A stretch of DNA of 45,076 nt from NCBI GenBank assembly GCA_019359075.1, contig JAHHIB010000071.1, positions 1-45,076 on the forward strand. The letters run 5' to 3'. The notes under the pieces are model-generated. The model saw nothing but the letters and a program-made list of their open reading frames with translations. It did not search any database and had not been told where the DNA came from. The stretch comes from Kalymmatonema hyalinum WJT4-NPBG1 (lineage in GTDB: Bacteria > Cyanobacteriota > Cyanobacteriia > Cyanobacteriales > Nostocaceae). Below are positions 1 to 9,630 of this stretch, piece by piece. Every line of letters starts with the position of its first letter. The first letter of the stretch is position 1. Position numbers and translations under genes: made by a program.

Positions 1-745
1 TCTCATTTGCAAGGCTTGCTGATACAACGGTTCGGCTTGTGAGTACCTTCCTTGGGATTCGTAGAGTCCTGCCAGGTTGTTCAGGCTGGTGGCGACATCC
101 GGATGTTCCTCTCCCAGCAGCCGTCTTCTCATTTGCAAGGCTTGCTGATACAACGGTTCGGCTTGTGAGTACCTTCCTTGGGATTCGTAGAGTCCTGCCA
201 GGTTGTTCAGGCTGGTGGCGACATCCGGATGTTCCTCTCCCAGCAGCCGTCTTGTCATTTCCAAAGCTTGCTGAAACAACGGTTCCGCTTGTGAGTACCT
301 TCCTTGGGATTCGTAGAGTCCTGCCAGGTTGTTCAGGCTGGTGGCGACATCCGGATGTTCCTCTCCCAGCAGCCGTCTTGTCATTTCCAAAGCTTGCTGA
401 AACAACGGTTCCGCTTGTGAGTACCTTCCTTGGGAAGAGTAGAGTGATGCCAGGTTGTTCAGGCTGGTGGCGACATCCGGATGTTCCTCTCCCAGCAGCC
501 GTCTTGTCATTTCCAAGGCTTGCTGAAACAACGGTTCCGCTTGTGAGTACCTTCCTTGGGAATCGTAGAGTGATGCCAGGTTGTTCAGGCTGGTGGCGAC
601 ATCCGGATGTTCCTCTCCCAGCAGCCGTCTTGTCATTTCCAAGGCTTGCTGATACAACGGTTCCGCTTGTGAGTACCTTCCTTGGGAATCGTAGAGTGAT
701 GCCAGGTTGTTCAGGCTGGTGGCGACATCCGGATGTTCCTCTCCA
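1..745 (-). repeat. 126-bp tandem repeat encoding TPR units
   Basis: About six head-to-tail copies of a 126-nt (42-codon) unit. The copies differ at only a few positions, for example TACGAATCC versus TACTCTTCC, and CAAATG versus GAAATG. Such DNA-level identity points to recent expansion or homogenisation by recombination, and copy number may vary between strains or be collapsed in assemblies. The open frame on the opposite strand across this region is a by-product of the repeat. Confidence 0.9.
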
Positions 746-1338
746 AAACGCTTTTTAGCAATTAATAAACTTTGTTCGCGCCAAGGTAAAGCTTGCTCGT
801 AAAGTCCTTGTCCTTCGTAAAATCTAGCTAAACCAACAAAAACCCAGATTAAATCCTTATCGCTTAACCAATCTTGATAAACTGTAGCAGCTTCGGCAAG
901 GTGAGGAATGGCAAGGCTAGCTTTAGCTATTGCTACCTGAGTGGGTGTGTGGGGGATATCCTGCGCTACTGCTACCATTGCTTCACAAAAGCCGCGCTTG
1001 AGTTCATCTGCTTCTGCTAAATCTTCTAGTTTGACGCGCAACAATTCCCGAATTCGTTCGTGAATTTGATAAGTGTCTTCTGCTAAATGCTGCAGCAGGT
1101 ATCGTTGAATTAAGATAGTGCAGCTAGCTTTGATGTCAAAATCCAAATTGCTAGCACTCGCTGCTGATTCTACCAAAGACCAAGAAATAGGAGCCAAGGC
1201 AAACAAACTTAACAAACCAGCTAACTTTTGCTCCTGGAGTTCTAAACATTCCCAGTTGAGTTCAAAGGCTGCTGTTACACCTGACTCGCCTTCTGATGCT
1301 TGCTTTTGTTGTAACTGTGCGAGGATGTCTGCTAGCAT
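1..1338 (-). CDS. TPR half of a caspase/NB-ARC STAND protein (partial)
   Basis: This frame reads without a stop from the ATG at 1338 to the left edge, so its C-terminus is outside the window. The first ~190 residues are helical and resemble the winged-helix region that follows NB-ARC. From about residue 195 the protein is built of 42-residue tetratricopeptide repeats of the kinesin-light-chain type (core LGEEHPDVATSLNNLA, then GRYSQAEPLYQQAL). It is in the -1 frame relative to the caspase/NB-ARC frame, and its ATG overlaps that frame's TAG (ATGCTAG). Related cyanobacterial proteins carry all these domains in one chain, so this is either a frameshifted gene or a translationally coupled second subunit. 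TPR arrays in STAND proteins normally act as the ligand-sensing part. The repeats are clear; the subunit status is not. Confidence 0.85.
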   Translation of the reverse strand, partial: MLADILAQLQQKQASEGESGVTAAFELNWECLELQEQKLAGLLSLFALAPISWSLVESAASASNLDFDIKASCTILIQRYLLQHLAEDTYQIHERIRELLRVKLEDLAEADELKRGFCEAMVAVAQDIPHTPTQVAIAKASLAIPHLAEAATVYQDWLSDKDLIWVFVGLARFYEGQGLYEQALPWREQSLLIAKKRFGEEHPDVATSLNNLASLYDSQGRYSQAEPLYQQALEMTRRLLGEEHPDVATSLNNLASLYDSQGRYSQAEPLFQQALEMTRRLLGEEHPDVATSLNNLASLYSSQGRYSQAEPLFQQALEMTRRLLGEEHPDVATSLNNLAGLYESQGRYSQAEPLFQQALEMTRRLLGEEHPDVATSLNNLAGLYESQGRYSQAEPLYQQALQMRRRLLGEEHPDVATSLNNLAGLYESQGRYSQAEPLYQQALQMR

Positions 1339-2783
1339 GGCACTTTCCCTGGCTTTCGGCAGATAGCTGCAATTTGGTACAGTCCAAGGGGTATATAACC
1401 CACATGTTCACAGAGTATTTTTGCTTTATCTAACTCCCATTCAACTTGTTCTTGTCCCAATAACTTTGCTAACAACTCTAACGCTGCATCTGGTGATAAT
1501 TCACCTAGTGGAAATACGGGATATGGTGAACCTACTCGTTGGCGAGTGGTGATTAACACCTTAAACCGAGAACCTTTTGGTGGCAGATAACGCTGAACCT
1601 CCGCCCAGTCTGTGACATTATCAAAAACCAATAATACATTGCCTGATTGCCAGTTTCTCCAGCAATACTGAATTTGACCGTCAAGGCTTAATCCTGAAGG
1701 ATTGAAGTTAGGGAAATTGACTATGCCAAACTCCGTCAACTGCGTTCCTATGTCAGTTGCTTTAACGTTCAACCAACAGCACCCACCGCTGTAATTTTCC
1801 AAATTCTCCCATGAGTAATGAATTGCTAATTCTGTTTTACCCACCCCTCCCTCGCCAGTCACATCGGTAATTGCCACAATATCATTGTCCTGCAATAGCT
1901 GATGTAGCTGTTTAAGCTGTTCCTCTCTACCAACAAATTTACTGGCATTGCTTTGAGGAATATTGTGCGGTATCTCAAAAGGGTTGAGATGCTGTTCTTC
2001 TTTATCCCCATCCCAACTGCGGTAATACCAGTACGTCGGAAGTTGTCTTTTATCTAACCTTGCCAATCGCTGCTTGACTTGTTCTGCAACAACTCTCATA
2101 TTTGGCGGAAAAATCTCAGCAGGTGCTTGTTCTAACGCTTCCCGCACTGCTTGGGAAAAGTATCCCGTTTTCTCAGAACTGACTTTGGCTTTTTCTCCAT
2201 CTCTAGTCGCAAGTAAGACAAATTGTTGACTATCTTCCCTTGGCTTACCGCTATTAAATGTTTTTCCACCTAATTGAGTTGGTCTTTTTGGAATATCTAG
2301 GTAACAATTGGCACAGGCATCAATAATACAAATATGATTACGAATTTCAAAGAAATCTGAACTTAACAACTGCAGCAACGAATTTAAATCAAAATTCTGC
2401 CAATTCTGATATGTTGCATCAGCGCAAAGTAACCTGCGCTCTCGCTCTGATGTTATCAGACCATGCCCCGCCCAAAAAATATAAAGTAAATCTCCTGACT
2501 TTCGTAGAAGTAAATTATTAATGATATTATCAAGAGTTTGCAACGTAGCTTCTGCTACTGGTAATCCACATTGCTCCACCTGTTCCTGATTTTCCTCTAG
2601 TGGAGACAAACACAACCAAATATTTCCTTGAGGCACGCCCTGCTTTTGACACAGCCACTCAGCGAACTTAAGGGCATCGTTGACCGGTCCCCCGCCTTTG
2701 ACATTCCAACTTGATTCGTGGTATTTTTCAATACCTACAATTAACCCGTAAGTTTGCTTTGGTTTGGCGGTTAATTCCGTCAT
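1332..2783 (-). CDS. Caspase-like (peptidase C14) plus NB-ARC NTPase
   Basis: The N-terminal caspase/metacaspase-like domain begins YGLIVGIEKYH and keeps both catalytic residues: His in FWAGHGL (about residue 107) and Cys in IIDAC (about residue 157). A linker and FVGREEQL lead into an NB-ARC NTPase with P-loop GEGGVGKTEL (about 310-319) and Walker B VLLVFDN (about 385-391). The frame stops just after the PLGL motif. The ATG at 2783 is preferred because it lies 5 nt after the upstream TAA and directly before the conserved domain; an ATG at 2822 would overlap the hydrolase by 34 nt. This is the architecture of bacterial NLR-like STAND proteins, in which ligand sensing triggers oligomerisation and protease activation. 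A role in antiviral defence or programmed death is inferred from the family. The chain breaks at 1332-1338. Confidence 0.85.
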   Translation of the reverse strand: MTELTAKPKQTYGLIVGIEKYHESSWNVKGGGPVNDALKFAEWLCQKQGVPQGNIWLCLSPLEENQEQVEQCGLPVAEATLQTLDNIINNLLLRKSGDLLYIFWAGHGLITSERERRLLCADATYQNWQNFDLNSLLQLLSSDFFEIRNHICIIDACANCYLDIPKRPTQLGGKTFNSGKPREDSQQFVLLATRDGEKAKVSSEKTGYFSQAVREALEQAPAEIFPPNMRVVAEQVKQRLARLDKRQLPTYWYYRSWDGDKEEQHLNPFEIPHNIPQSNASKFVGREEQLKQLHQLLQDNDIVAITDVTGEGGVGKTELAIHYSWENLENYSGGCCWLNVKATDIGTQLTEFGIVNFPNFNPSGLSLDGQIQYCWRNWQSGNVLLVFDNVTDWAEVQRYLPPKGSRFKVLITTRQRVGSPYPVFPLGELSPDAALELLAKLLGQEQVEWELDKAKILCEHVGYIPLGLYQIAAICRKPGKVPC

Positions 2784-2788
2784 CGCAG

Positions 2789-3973
2789 TTATCTTGGGAT
2801 AATTTCCATAATACATTCCCAAGTTCTGTCATTTTCCCAATATGCACTGTGCGATCGCGGAAATGGTTGTTTGCTAATCACTTCCTCATCCCTTGCTTTA
2901 GGAAAGATTTTACTTCCTTTGTAGCTAAGGAAATCTCGTAAATCGTAAATATTTAACCATTTTGGAAAGTGATCCGGCAGTGGTTGCCCAAATTCTAAAC
3001 TGCAAAGGGCGTTAATCTCATACATAAATGGTGCTTGGGAGCCAACTGTTACCAAATGCACTACTTGCGGCAAAGACTGTTCTACCAATAAATCCACGCA
3101 AGCGATACCACCCAAGCTGTGAGCAAGTAATACAACTGGTGGTTCTGCTTGTTCTATTGTTTGCTTAATAAAATCGCGGATTTTCTCCCCCCGCGCTTGA
3201 TATAACAGGATATCGCAAGGCATAGGCGAAAATTTATTGGTAACAGATCCGCGTTTTCCTTCTACATAATTCGTTCCTATAGGTAGTGCTAATTCAGCAA
3301 TTTTTCCCAACACCCAGCCCCCCAATCCCAACTCGGCATCCGCCAAAGCCAGACTAAGTAATTCCACTACTTTATCTCGCAACTTTGCATTAGTAAGTAC
3401 GGGTGGATATTTTTCTTGCTGTTCGCAAATCAGCATCGCTTCAGCTACAACAGCCCTGGAGATGGCATTACTGTATTCACCTAAAGATTCTTCTGATACA
3501 TTTTGTAATGCTTCATTGTAGGCGTCAGAGCGTATCACCGCCTCTCGTGCCTCATCAAATACCTCTGCAATTCCCGCCTCTGCTAATTTGGCTTGCAGTT
3601 CATCCTTAGGAGTAAGACTGTAAACACGCTCGCGCAATTCATCTGCTGGAGTTTCTGCAAAAGGGTTATCGTTTCTCTCTTCGTCGGTTTTTAGTGACAG
3701 CAGCCGCAATTCATATAACGAGTCACGGTACAATTGCTTCCACAGAAGAATTTCTTTGTCTTCCTCTTCCTGATCTAGTGCCAGAGTTTCCTCATACCTT
3801 GGAACAGATGCGCCTTTGGCACGTAAGCTCGTTCCTAATTCGTCACCCCAAAGGCAGCGTTCTACCTTAACATTAGGACGTTGTGCGTGAATCTTTTTCT
3901 CAATTGTTTTAAAAGTTTCCTCGTATTCGCGCTTCCGTACTCCTGTACCATGTACAAATATTACGGTCGTCAT
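2789..3973 (-). CDS. Alpha/beta-hydrolase, first gene of the caspase/NB-ARC operon
   Basis: 394 aa with no signal peptide. An N-terminal beta strand ends in HGTG (residues 8-11, the usual oxyanion-loop position). The nucleophile elbow is LLAHSLGG (Ser about 286), with a likely Asp near 342-347 (IYDLRD) and a His near 374-376 (SHSAYW). Between them is a long, charged, helical insertion, so it does not look like a standard lipase; PGAP1/lipase-like or another serine esterase is possible. Its stop lies 5 nt before the caspase/NB-ARC start, which implies co-transcription. Alpha/beta-hydrolases are known partners or effectors in NTP-dependent conflict systems, so a partner-effector role is plausible. 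The substrate cannot be read from the sequence. Confidence 0.8.
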   Translation of the reverse strand: MTTVIFVHGTGVRKREYEETFKTIEKKIHAQRPNVKVERCLWGDELGTSLRAKGASVPRYEETLALDQEEEDKEILLWKQLYRDSLYELRLLSLKTDEERNDNPFAETPADELRERVYSLTPKDELQAKLAEAGIAEVFDEAREAVIRSDAYNEALQNVSEESLGEYSNAISRAVVAEAMLICEQQEKYPPVLTNAKLRDKVVELLSLALADAELGLGGWVLGKIAELALPIGTNYVEGKRGSVTNKFSPMPCDILLYQARGEKIRDFIKQTIEQAEPPVVLLAHSLGGIACVDLLVEQSLPQVVHLVTVGSQAPFMYEINALCSLEFGQPLPDHFPKWLNIYDLRDFLSYKGSKIFPKARDEEVISKQPFPRSHSAYWENDRTWECIMEIIPR

Positions 3974-4145
3974 TGCCTTTTACGGTTAAGGTAAGTGATT
4001 AAACAGCTGCGACTATTCTAGTATCTCATTGACACTCTCCTGCCTAAAGGCTTGATTTTTCGTTGCCTATAACGGTGTTAAGTACAAACAACTAGCAAAT
4101 TACCAAATCTAAGTAGGATAATAGTTTTCAGCCTTAATTTCCGAA

Positions 4146-4250
4146 TATAGCGCTTCTTAGTTGAGTGCAATACATTAAGAAATAAGAACCACAGATGGAC
4201 ACAGATGGACACAGATAAATCTGTACTGCATCCAAACGAGAAGCGCTATA
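4146..4250. mobile_element. 105-bp MITE with TATAGCGC terminal inverted repeats
   Basis: The left end begins TATAGCGCTTCT and the right end finishes with its reverse complement AGAAGCGCTATA; weaker pairing continues to about 29 bp (GTGCAATACA against TGTACTGCAT). The centre holds a direct repeat of ATGGACACAG. A second full copy in reverse orientation is at 41371-41477 and one end of a third at about 41669-41700. It has no coding capacity. The open frame starting at 4205 lies partly in it and is not a gene. Confidence 0.75.
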
Positions 4251-4295
4251 TGCAGCTATCTCGGCTCAATGCCTATGTCTTCTTCTTAAAAGTAA

Positions 4296-4457
4296 TTAGG
4301 GACTTCCAAATAAAAAAGTATCCAGCTACCTCTTGTGGAGGCAGACATCTTGCCGGCAACTGGCTTAGGGCGAGCAGTCGGGCACAACGCCCTTCTCCTG
4401 CCGGAGAAGGGCGCTGGTGCTATAAGATGGATAATTTATTTGTTGGAAATCCCTTAA
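4296..4457. mobile_element. ~160-bp MITE-like element ending in the MscS stop
   Basis: The left end reads TTAGGGACTTCCAAATAAA. The right end reads, as reverse complement, TTAAGGGATTTCC followed by AACAAATAAA, so the two are imperfect terminal inverted repeats. The interior is GC-rich with a hairpin (CCCTTCTCCTGCCGGAGAAGGG). The same left end recurs at 41252. The right end supplies the TAA stop codon of the neighbouring MscS gene, so the last residues of that protein may be recent. Confidence 0.6.
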
Positions 4458-6121
4458 TGTGTAGATGCGCGATGATCCGTCTCTTTGAGTATTGACGAAC
4501 TCCCGTTGCCATCAAGCGGAGCTTTTTGGAGTTGAAAATCGTTCACCCAAATCGATTGTTGAGGCAAAGGAATAGAAACTCCGGCCTGGTCGAAGGCGAC
4601 TTTCAGACGACGGCGAAACTCTCGTGCTACTTCCCATTGCTTAAGGGGCTGTGTCTTAATCCATACGCGAATATTCAAACCGCGATCGCCAAAATGATCC
4701 ACTCCCAAAACTTGAGGAGTTTCCACAATTTGATGCTGCCATTTTGGGTCTTGATCCATCTCTAAGGCGACAGTTTCAATCAACTTTAAAGCTTGGTCAA
4801 TATCGCTGTCATAAGCGACTGGGATAGTTAAGTCAGCGCGTGACCAGCGACTAGAAAGATTGGCAACAATTTTGATTTCGCTGTTGGGGATGGTAATCAG
4901 CCGTCCTTCCGCATCCCGCAGTTGGGTCATCCGCAGATTCAGATTTTCTACCAATCCTCCCACATCTCCCACGTTAATGACATCACCCAAGGCGTACTGG
5001 TCTTCGACGATGATCAGAAAGCCGTTGATCGCATCTTTAATTAAGTTTTGCGAGGCAAGCGATACGGCAACACCAACCAAACCGGCACCAGCTAGCAACG
5101 GACCGATATTTATACCCAGCGTCGTCAGGGATAGCAGGATGCCAACTCCCACGTAGACAAGGGTAACAATACCTTTGGAAACGCCAGAAATCGTAGAAAC
5201 TCGCAACTGTAGCCGTTCAGAAGTTTGAGGAGTCAGTAAACTACTACTGTTGATAAAAGCAGTGGTAAAGCGGTCAATCAGGGCATACGAGAGACGTACT
5301 GCTACATAAGTTCCCAGTACCACAACAGCCAAGCTCAAAGGAATTTGCGCCGCTGAGATAATGAGGATCTGAAGCGGTCGCGTGTAGGGAAACAGACCCA
5401 GTATGAAGAAAGTTCCACCGCCCCAAATCGTTGCTTGCCCTAGCTGAGAAAGTCGCCGCTTGACTTCTTTGAGATGTTGATGTTGCTGTTGACTCAGCTG
5501 TGTCGTAATAGGTTTAGCTTCTGCTGAGGTTGGAAGCGGCGGCTGTAGTGGGTACTTTCTTGAGCGGCGCTGCCAGCTATAGACTCCCCAACTCAATACA
5601 ATCATCCCCAAACCAGTTGCGCCAGCAATTGCACCCTGGCGAATTAAAAATTCGGATCGTCGCTCGTTTCTTGCCTCATTCAATTCGTCGTCCAAGGTTT
5701 GGGCTATTAAATCTGCCGCCGCCGAGGGGTTATTTACTTGTAGCTGGTTCGCGTCCTGGGAAGTGACGGTCATCAGGTAATGACCATTAATGCGAATGAC
5801 TGGTGGTGAACCAGCTGAACGCTCAACCTGCACATCAAGCTTTGAGTCAGGTTTTTTCAAGAAATCTTCGCTAATTTCATTCAATTTTCGTTGAACTTGT
5901 TGTGAACGTTCTGAAACGTTTGTCCTTGGTGCCGCTATCTGTATCACCCGACGACCATCCAAATACACCCACCGAGAAACCACTCTATTGTCTGATTCTT
6001 GAGTGCGATGGGTGGGAAGTTGCACCGTAGGCAAAAAAGGAATCTGCGCTGTTACTGCAGGCATCGCCCCTACTGTTATCACCGTCGAAGAAAGAGCTAT
6101 CGCCAAAAATTCAAAGCGCAA
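4454..6121 (-). CDS. MscS-family mechanosensitive ion channel
   Basis: 555 aa. An N-terminal signal-like segment (first ~26 residues, ending PAVTAQ) is followed by a periplasmic region, one transmembrane helix near 155-185 and several more around 230-345. The MscS core holds the pore-lining helix (GAGLVGVAVSLASQNLIKD) and the beta domain (YALGDVINVGDVGG, then LITIPNSEI). The C-terminal alpha/beta domain ends near QQSIWV. Such channels open under membrane tension and release solutes on hypo-osmotic shock; the long N-terminus suggests a YnaI/MscK-like subtype. The start codon is TTG, supported by an ideal AAGGAGG seven nt upstream (6129-6135). The stop codon lies within the MITE at 4296-4457. 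Confidence 0.9.
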   Translation of the reverse strand: MRFEFLAIALSSTVITVGAMPAVTAQIPFLPTVQLPTHRTQESDNRVVSRWVYLDGRRVIQIAAPRTNVSERSQQVQRKLNEISEDFLKKPDSKLDVQVERSAGSPPVIRINGHYLMTVTSQDANQLQVNNPSAAADLIAQTLDDELNEARNERRSEFLIRQGAIAGATGLGMIVLSWGVYSWQRRSRKYPLQPPLPTSAEAKPITTQLSQQQHQHLKEVKRRLSQLGQATIWGGGTFFILGLFPYTRPLQILIISAAQIPLSLAVVVLGTYVAVRLSYALIDRFTTAFINSSSLLTPQTSERLQLRVSTISGVSKGIVTLVYVGVGILLSLTTLGINIGPLLAGAGLVGVAVSLASQNLIKDAINGFLIIVEDQYALGDVINVGDVGGLVENLNLRMTQLRDAEGRLITIPNSEIKIVANLSSRWSRADLTIPVAYDSDIDQALKLIETVALEMDQDPKWQHQIVETPQVLGVDHFGDRGLNIRVWIKTQPLKQWEVAREFRRRLKVAFDQAGVSIPLPQQSIWVNDFQLQKAPLDGNGSSSILKETDHRASTH

Positions 6122-7715
<1,594 letters not shown>

Positions 7716-7764
7716 GCGTTACTTAAGCGCTTAAGCCAAAGCTTAATTTTCTAAATTTTTGTCG

Positions 7765-7798
7765 TGGGATAAGCAACTTGCCTATCCCATTTTTTTTG
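7765..7798 (+). terminator. Intrinsic terminator of ahcY
   Basis: The inverted repeat TGGGATA / TATCCCA (7765-7771 and 7783-7789), with inner GC/GC pairs, is followed directly by a T-tract at 7790-7798, about 50 nt after the stop codon. Confidence 0.85.
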
Positions 7799-7817
7799 TC
7801 ATTGATGAGGATGGGCG

Positions 7818-7874
7818 GCGATGGGCAAAGCCCCGCATAAAGGCGATGGGCTTTGCCCCGCCTTCGGCGATCGC
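7818..7874. repeat. Tandem pair of HIP1-anchored small dispersed repeats
   Basis: The segment reads GCGAT, hairpin GGGCAAAGCCC, CGCATAAAG, GCGAT, hairpin GGGCTTTGCCC, CGCCTTCG, then a full HIP1 GCGATCGC. It is the tandem form of the family found singly at about 16562-16593, 26203-26239, 28049-28083 and 37562-37592. Small dispersed repeats of 20-30 nt are known in cyanobacteria. Confidence 0.7.
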
Positions 7875-8539
7875 GATTTCTAATTGCCAATGCTGAATAA
7901 AATTTTACTTAATTGCCCCACCTGAATGAGCCTTGAGAGGTAAAGCCGATTCAAGTAGGGCAATCACTTTTGGTAGTATCTCTGGGTTAACCACGCTCTT
8001 GTTTACAAACTGCCTTTGGCTAACTTGTGCTTCCTCTAGCTGTTACCGTGGGTACTGTTCCAGTATTTTTGAACAAGCAGCGCATACAATACCATAAGTT
8101 TTATGGATGCGTTTGTAGCAGCTATATGCGCCTCTATACCCTGTACGTACAAGTCAAGGATTTGAGTATTCTTTGACTCTATTAAAGACTTAATTACTAC
8201 AAACAATAGTGAGGTTTTTAGATAGTACTTTAAAAATTTATTGTACTCTCTGATAAACTCACTATACTCACGAGAAACGTGAGCAATATCTTGACAGCTA
8301 CAACACATAAGCCATTTAGGGAACAAAGATAGCTATAAAGTAACTACCTTAGTTCCCTTAAAGCATCTTTCGTTGGAAATACTACAATATAATAACTTTT
8401 CTGTAAAAATAGCTACATCTGAAGTTATCAGGCATCTAGCTATAGCAAGCACCAGAAAAAAGGTATTTGATTAAAGACATTATATATAGGAAGCAACGGG
8501 CGATCGCCCTCTGTCATAGACGATCGCCCTCACCAACAT
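7875..8539. other. Intergenic region, one weak open frame
   Basis: AT-rich sequence between ahcY and the DAHP synthase gene. A 96-codon frame on the minus strand (8036-8326) has a Cys pair near its start and one hydrophobic stretch, but it resembles no family I know and shows no clear ribosome binding site; I do not call it a gene. Two HIP1-containing GGGCGATCGCCC-like motifs at about 8498-8530 lie just past the DAHP synthase stop. Confidence 0.45.
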
Positions 8540-9412
8540 TTAAGCCGCACAACAAATAGGGGCAGGTTTGAAACCCGCCCCCATGTCTTGCGATATACTC
8601 CGTCCAACAGATGCTGCTACAAGCCTTAAGCTATCAACTAAATTCACCATATCTTCCAAAGACAGCGCTTGACGTGCATCAGAAACAGATTTTTCTGGTT
8701 CTGGGTGACACTCAATAATTAACCCATCTGCGCCACAAGCAACAGCCGCCTTTGCAACAGGTGCCACGAGTTCCCGCTTGCCTACTGCATGCGAAGGGTC
8801 TACAATCACAGGCAAGTGAGTGATCAGCTTAAGAGCCGCCACTGCTCCTAAATCCAGGACATTACGGGTGTAATTATCAAAGCTGCGGATACCTCGTTCG
8901 CACAGCACCACATCAGGATTTCCGTGGCTTAAAATATATTCGGCTGCCATCACGAATTCTTCAATTGTCGCCGATAAGCCGCGTTTGAGGAGTATCGGCT
9001 TACCTGCTTGTCCTAAAGCTTTGAGCAAATCGAAGTTTTGCATATTGCGGCTACCCACTTGCAGCATATCAACATGAGCGGCGACGACTTCAATTTGCGA
9101 AATTGACATAACTTCGGTGATGACTGGGATATTATAGTGCGATCGCACCCCTGCCAAAATTTCCAGTCCTTCTTCTCCCATTCCCTGGAAGGCGTAGGGA
9201 GAGGTGCGGGGTTTGTAGACACCGCCACGCAAAGCTTGTACGGGTGCGGCGGATAAGTTTTGGGCGACTGTTTCCATTTGTTCGGCGCTTTCAACAGCGC
9301 AAGGTCCGCCAATAATCACCAGTTCTGTACCACCAAAGGCGACTTTTTCGGAGAGGTTGACGATTGTCTGATGGTGAGGATGAGATTTTGCGGCTAGTTT
9401 AGCATTATTCAT
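8540..9412 (-). CDS. aroF: 3-deoxy-7-phosphoheptulonate synthase, type I-beta
   Basis: 290 aa. It catalyses the first shikimate-pathway step, condensing phosphoenolpyruvate and erythrose 4-phosphate to DAHP. Family motifs are IGGPCAVES (about 34-42), GGVYKPRTSPYAFQG (about 63-77), QVGSRNMQNF, LLKRG, CERGIRSF, VDPSHAVGKR and DGLIIECHPEP, the last carrying metal and phosphate ligands. There is no N-terminal ACT or C-terminal chorismate mutase domain. The C-terminal tail is short and Cys-rich (ICCAA). The start at 9412 is set by AGGAGA (9421-9426), 8 nt upstream. The gene lies downstream of two aromatic leader-peptide attenuators, which implies control by charged tRNA-Phe, -Tyr and -Trp in addition to whatever feedback inhibition the enzyme has. 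Confidence 0.95.
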   Translation of the reverse strand: MNNAKLAAKSHPHHQTIVNLSEKVAFGGTELVIIGGPCAVESAEQMETVAQNLSAAPVQALRGGVYKPRTSPYAFQGMGEEGLEILAGVRSHYNIPVITEVMSISQIEVVAAHVDMLQVGSRNMQNFDLLKALGQAGKPILLKRGLSATIEEFVMAAEYILSHGNPDVVLCERGIRSFDNYTRNVLDLGAVAALKLITHLPVIVDPSHAVGKRELVAPVAKAAVACGADGLIIECHPEPEKSVSDARQALSLEDMVNLVDSLRLVAASVGRSISQDMGAGFKPAPICCAA

Positions 9413-9453
9413 GGTTCGATTCTCCTAAAAAACAAAAATGAGAGGTTGACACT

Positions 9454-9488
9454 AAAAAAGCCCAGAACCTTTGTCAGTTCCGGGCTTT
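9454..9488 (-). terminator. Attenuator terminator 2, upstream of aroF
   Basis: On the minus strand a 12-bp stem, AAAGCCCGGAAC with GTTCTGGGCTTT (one G-U pair), encloses an 8-nt loop and runs into a T-tract at 9454-9459. It lies about 25 nt after the stop of leader peptide 2 and about 40 nt before the aroF start. Its 5' arm can instead pair with AGTTCCGGG inside the end of leader 2, which would disrupt the stem. Confidence 0.85.
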
Positions 9489-9524
9489 AACGATTCATCG
9501 ACATGACGCGACTTACCCGGAACT
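9476..9524 (-). promoter_or_regulatory. Antiterminator pairing of attenuator 2
   Basis: AGTTCCGGG on the minus strand (9516-9524, the last codons of leader 2) is perfectly complementary to CCCGGAACT (9476-9484), the centre of the 5' arm of terminator 2. A ribosome stalled on the aromatic codons upstream leaves this 9-bp pairing free to form and so prevents the terminator. A ribosome reaching the stop codon at 9513 covers it. The complementarity is seen directly; the mechanism is inferred from Trp-type attenuators. Confidence 0.75.
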
Positions 9525-9575
9525 TGTTCTGGGGTAAAAGTAAAAGCCATAAAACCAGCTACTGAAATAAGTCAT
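9513..9575 (-). CDS. Aromatic leader peptide 2 (20 aa) of aroF
   Basis: Twenty codons from ATG 9575 to TAA 9513; an in-frame GTG lies immediately upstream at 9578. Nine residues are aromatic: Y3, F4, W7, F8, Y9, F11, Y12, F13, Y14. AAGGAG at 9591-9596 is a ribosome binding site about 12-15 nt upstream, slightly long. Such composition is typical of leader peptides whose translation senses charged aromatic tRNAs, as in pheA and trp attenuators. The codons for residues 18-20 form the antiterminator arm. The peptide itself probably has no function after synthesis. Confidence 0.85.
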   Translation of the reverse strand: MTYFSSWFYGFYFYPRTSSG

Positions 9576-9596
9576 CACGATGAAATTTCACTCCTT

Positions 9597-9630
9597 AAAA
9601 AACAAAAACCGCAGAGTTCACTCTGCGGTT
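9597..9630 (-). terminator. Attenuator terminator 1, upstream of leader 2
   Basis: On the minus strand a perfect 11-bp stem, AACCGCAGAGT with ACTCTGCGGTT and a 2-nt loop (9607-9630), is followed by a T-rich tract with one G (9597-9606). It lies between leader peptides 1 and 2. The first four bases of its 5' arm (AACC) also belong to the alternative 11-bp hairpin with the end of leader 1, so the two structures exclude each other in part. Confidence 0.85.

Noticed and set aside
39-758. Long plus-strand open frame across the first 0.76 kb
   Set aside because: It is the antisense of the 126-bp TPR repeat; the minus-strand translation is a clear TPR protein.
1334-1350. Programmed -1 ribosomal frameshift joining NB-ARC and TPR
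   Set aside because: The in-frame codons GGG AAA do not form a standard X XXY YYZ slippery site and no strong downstream structure is evident; a base loss or coupling is simpler.
4205-4495. Open frame of 96 codons between the hydrolase and MscS genes
   Set aside because: It runs through two MITE-like elements and has no protein-like conservation.
8036-8326. 96-codon minus-strand frame
   Set aside because: No ribosome binding site, no recognised family and AT-rich surroundings; insufficient to call a gene.
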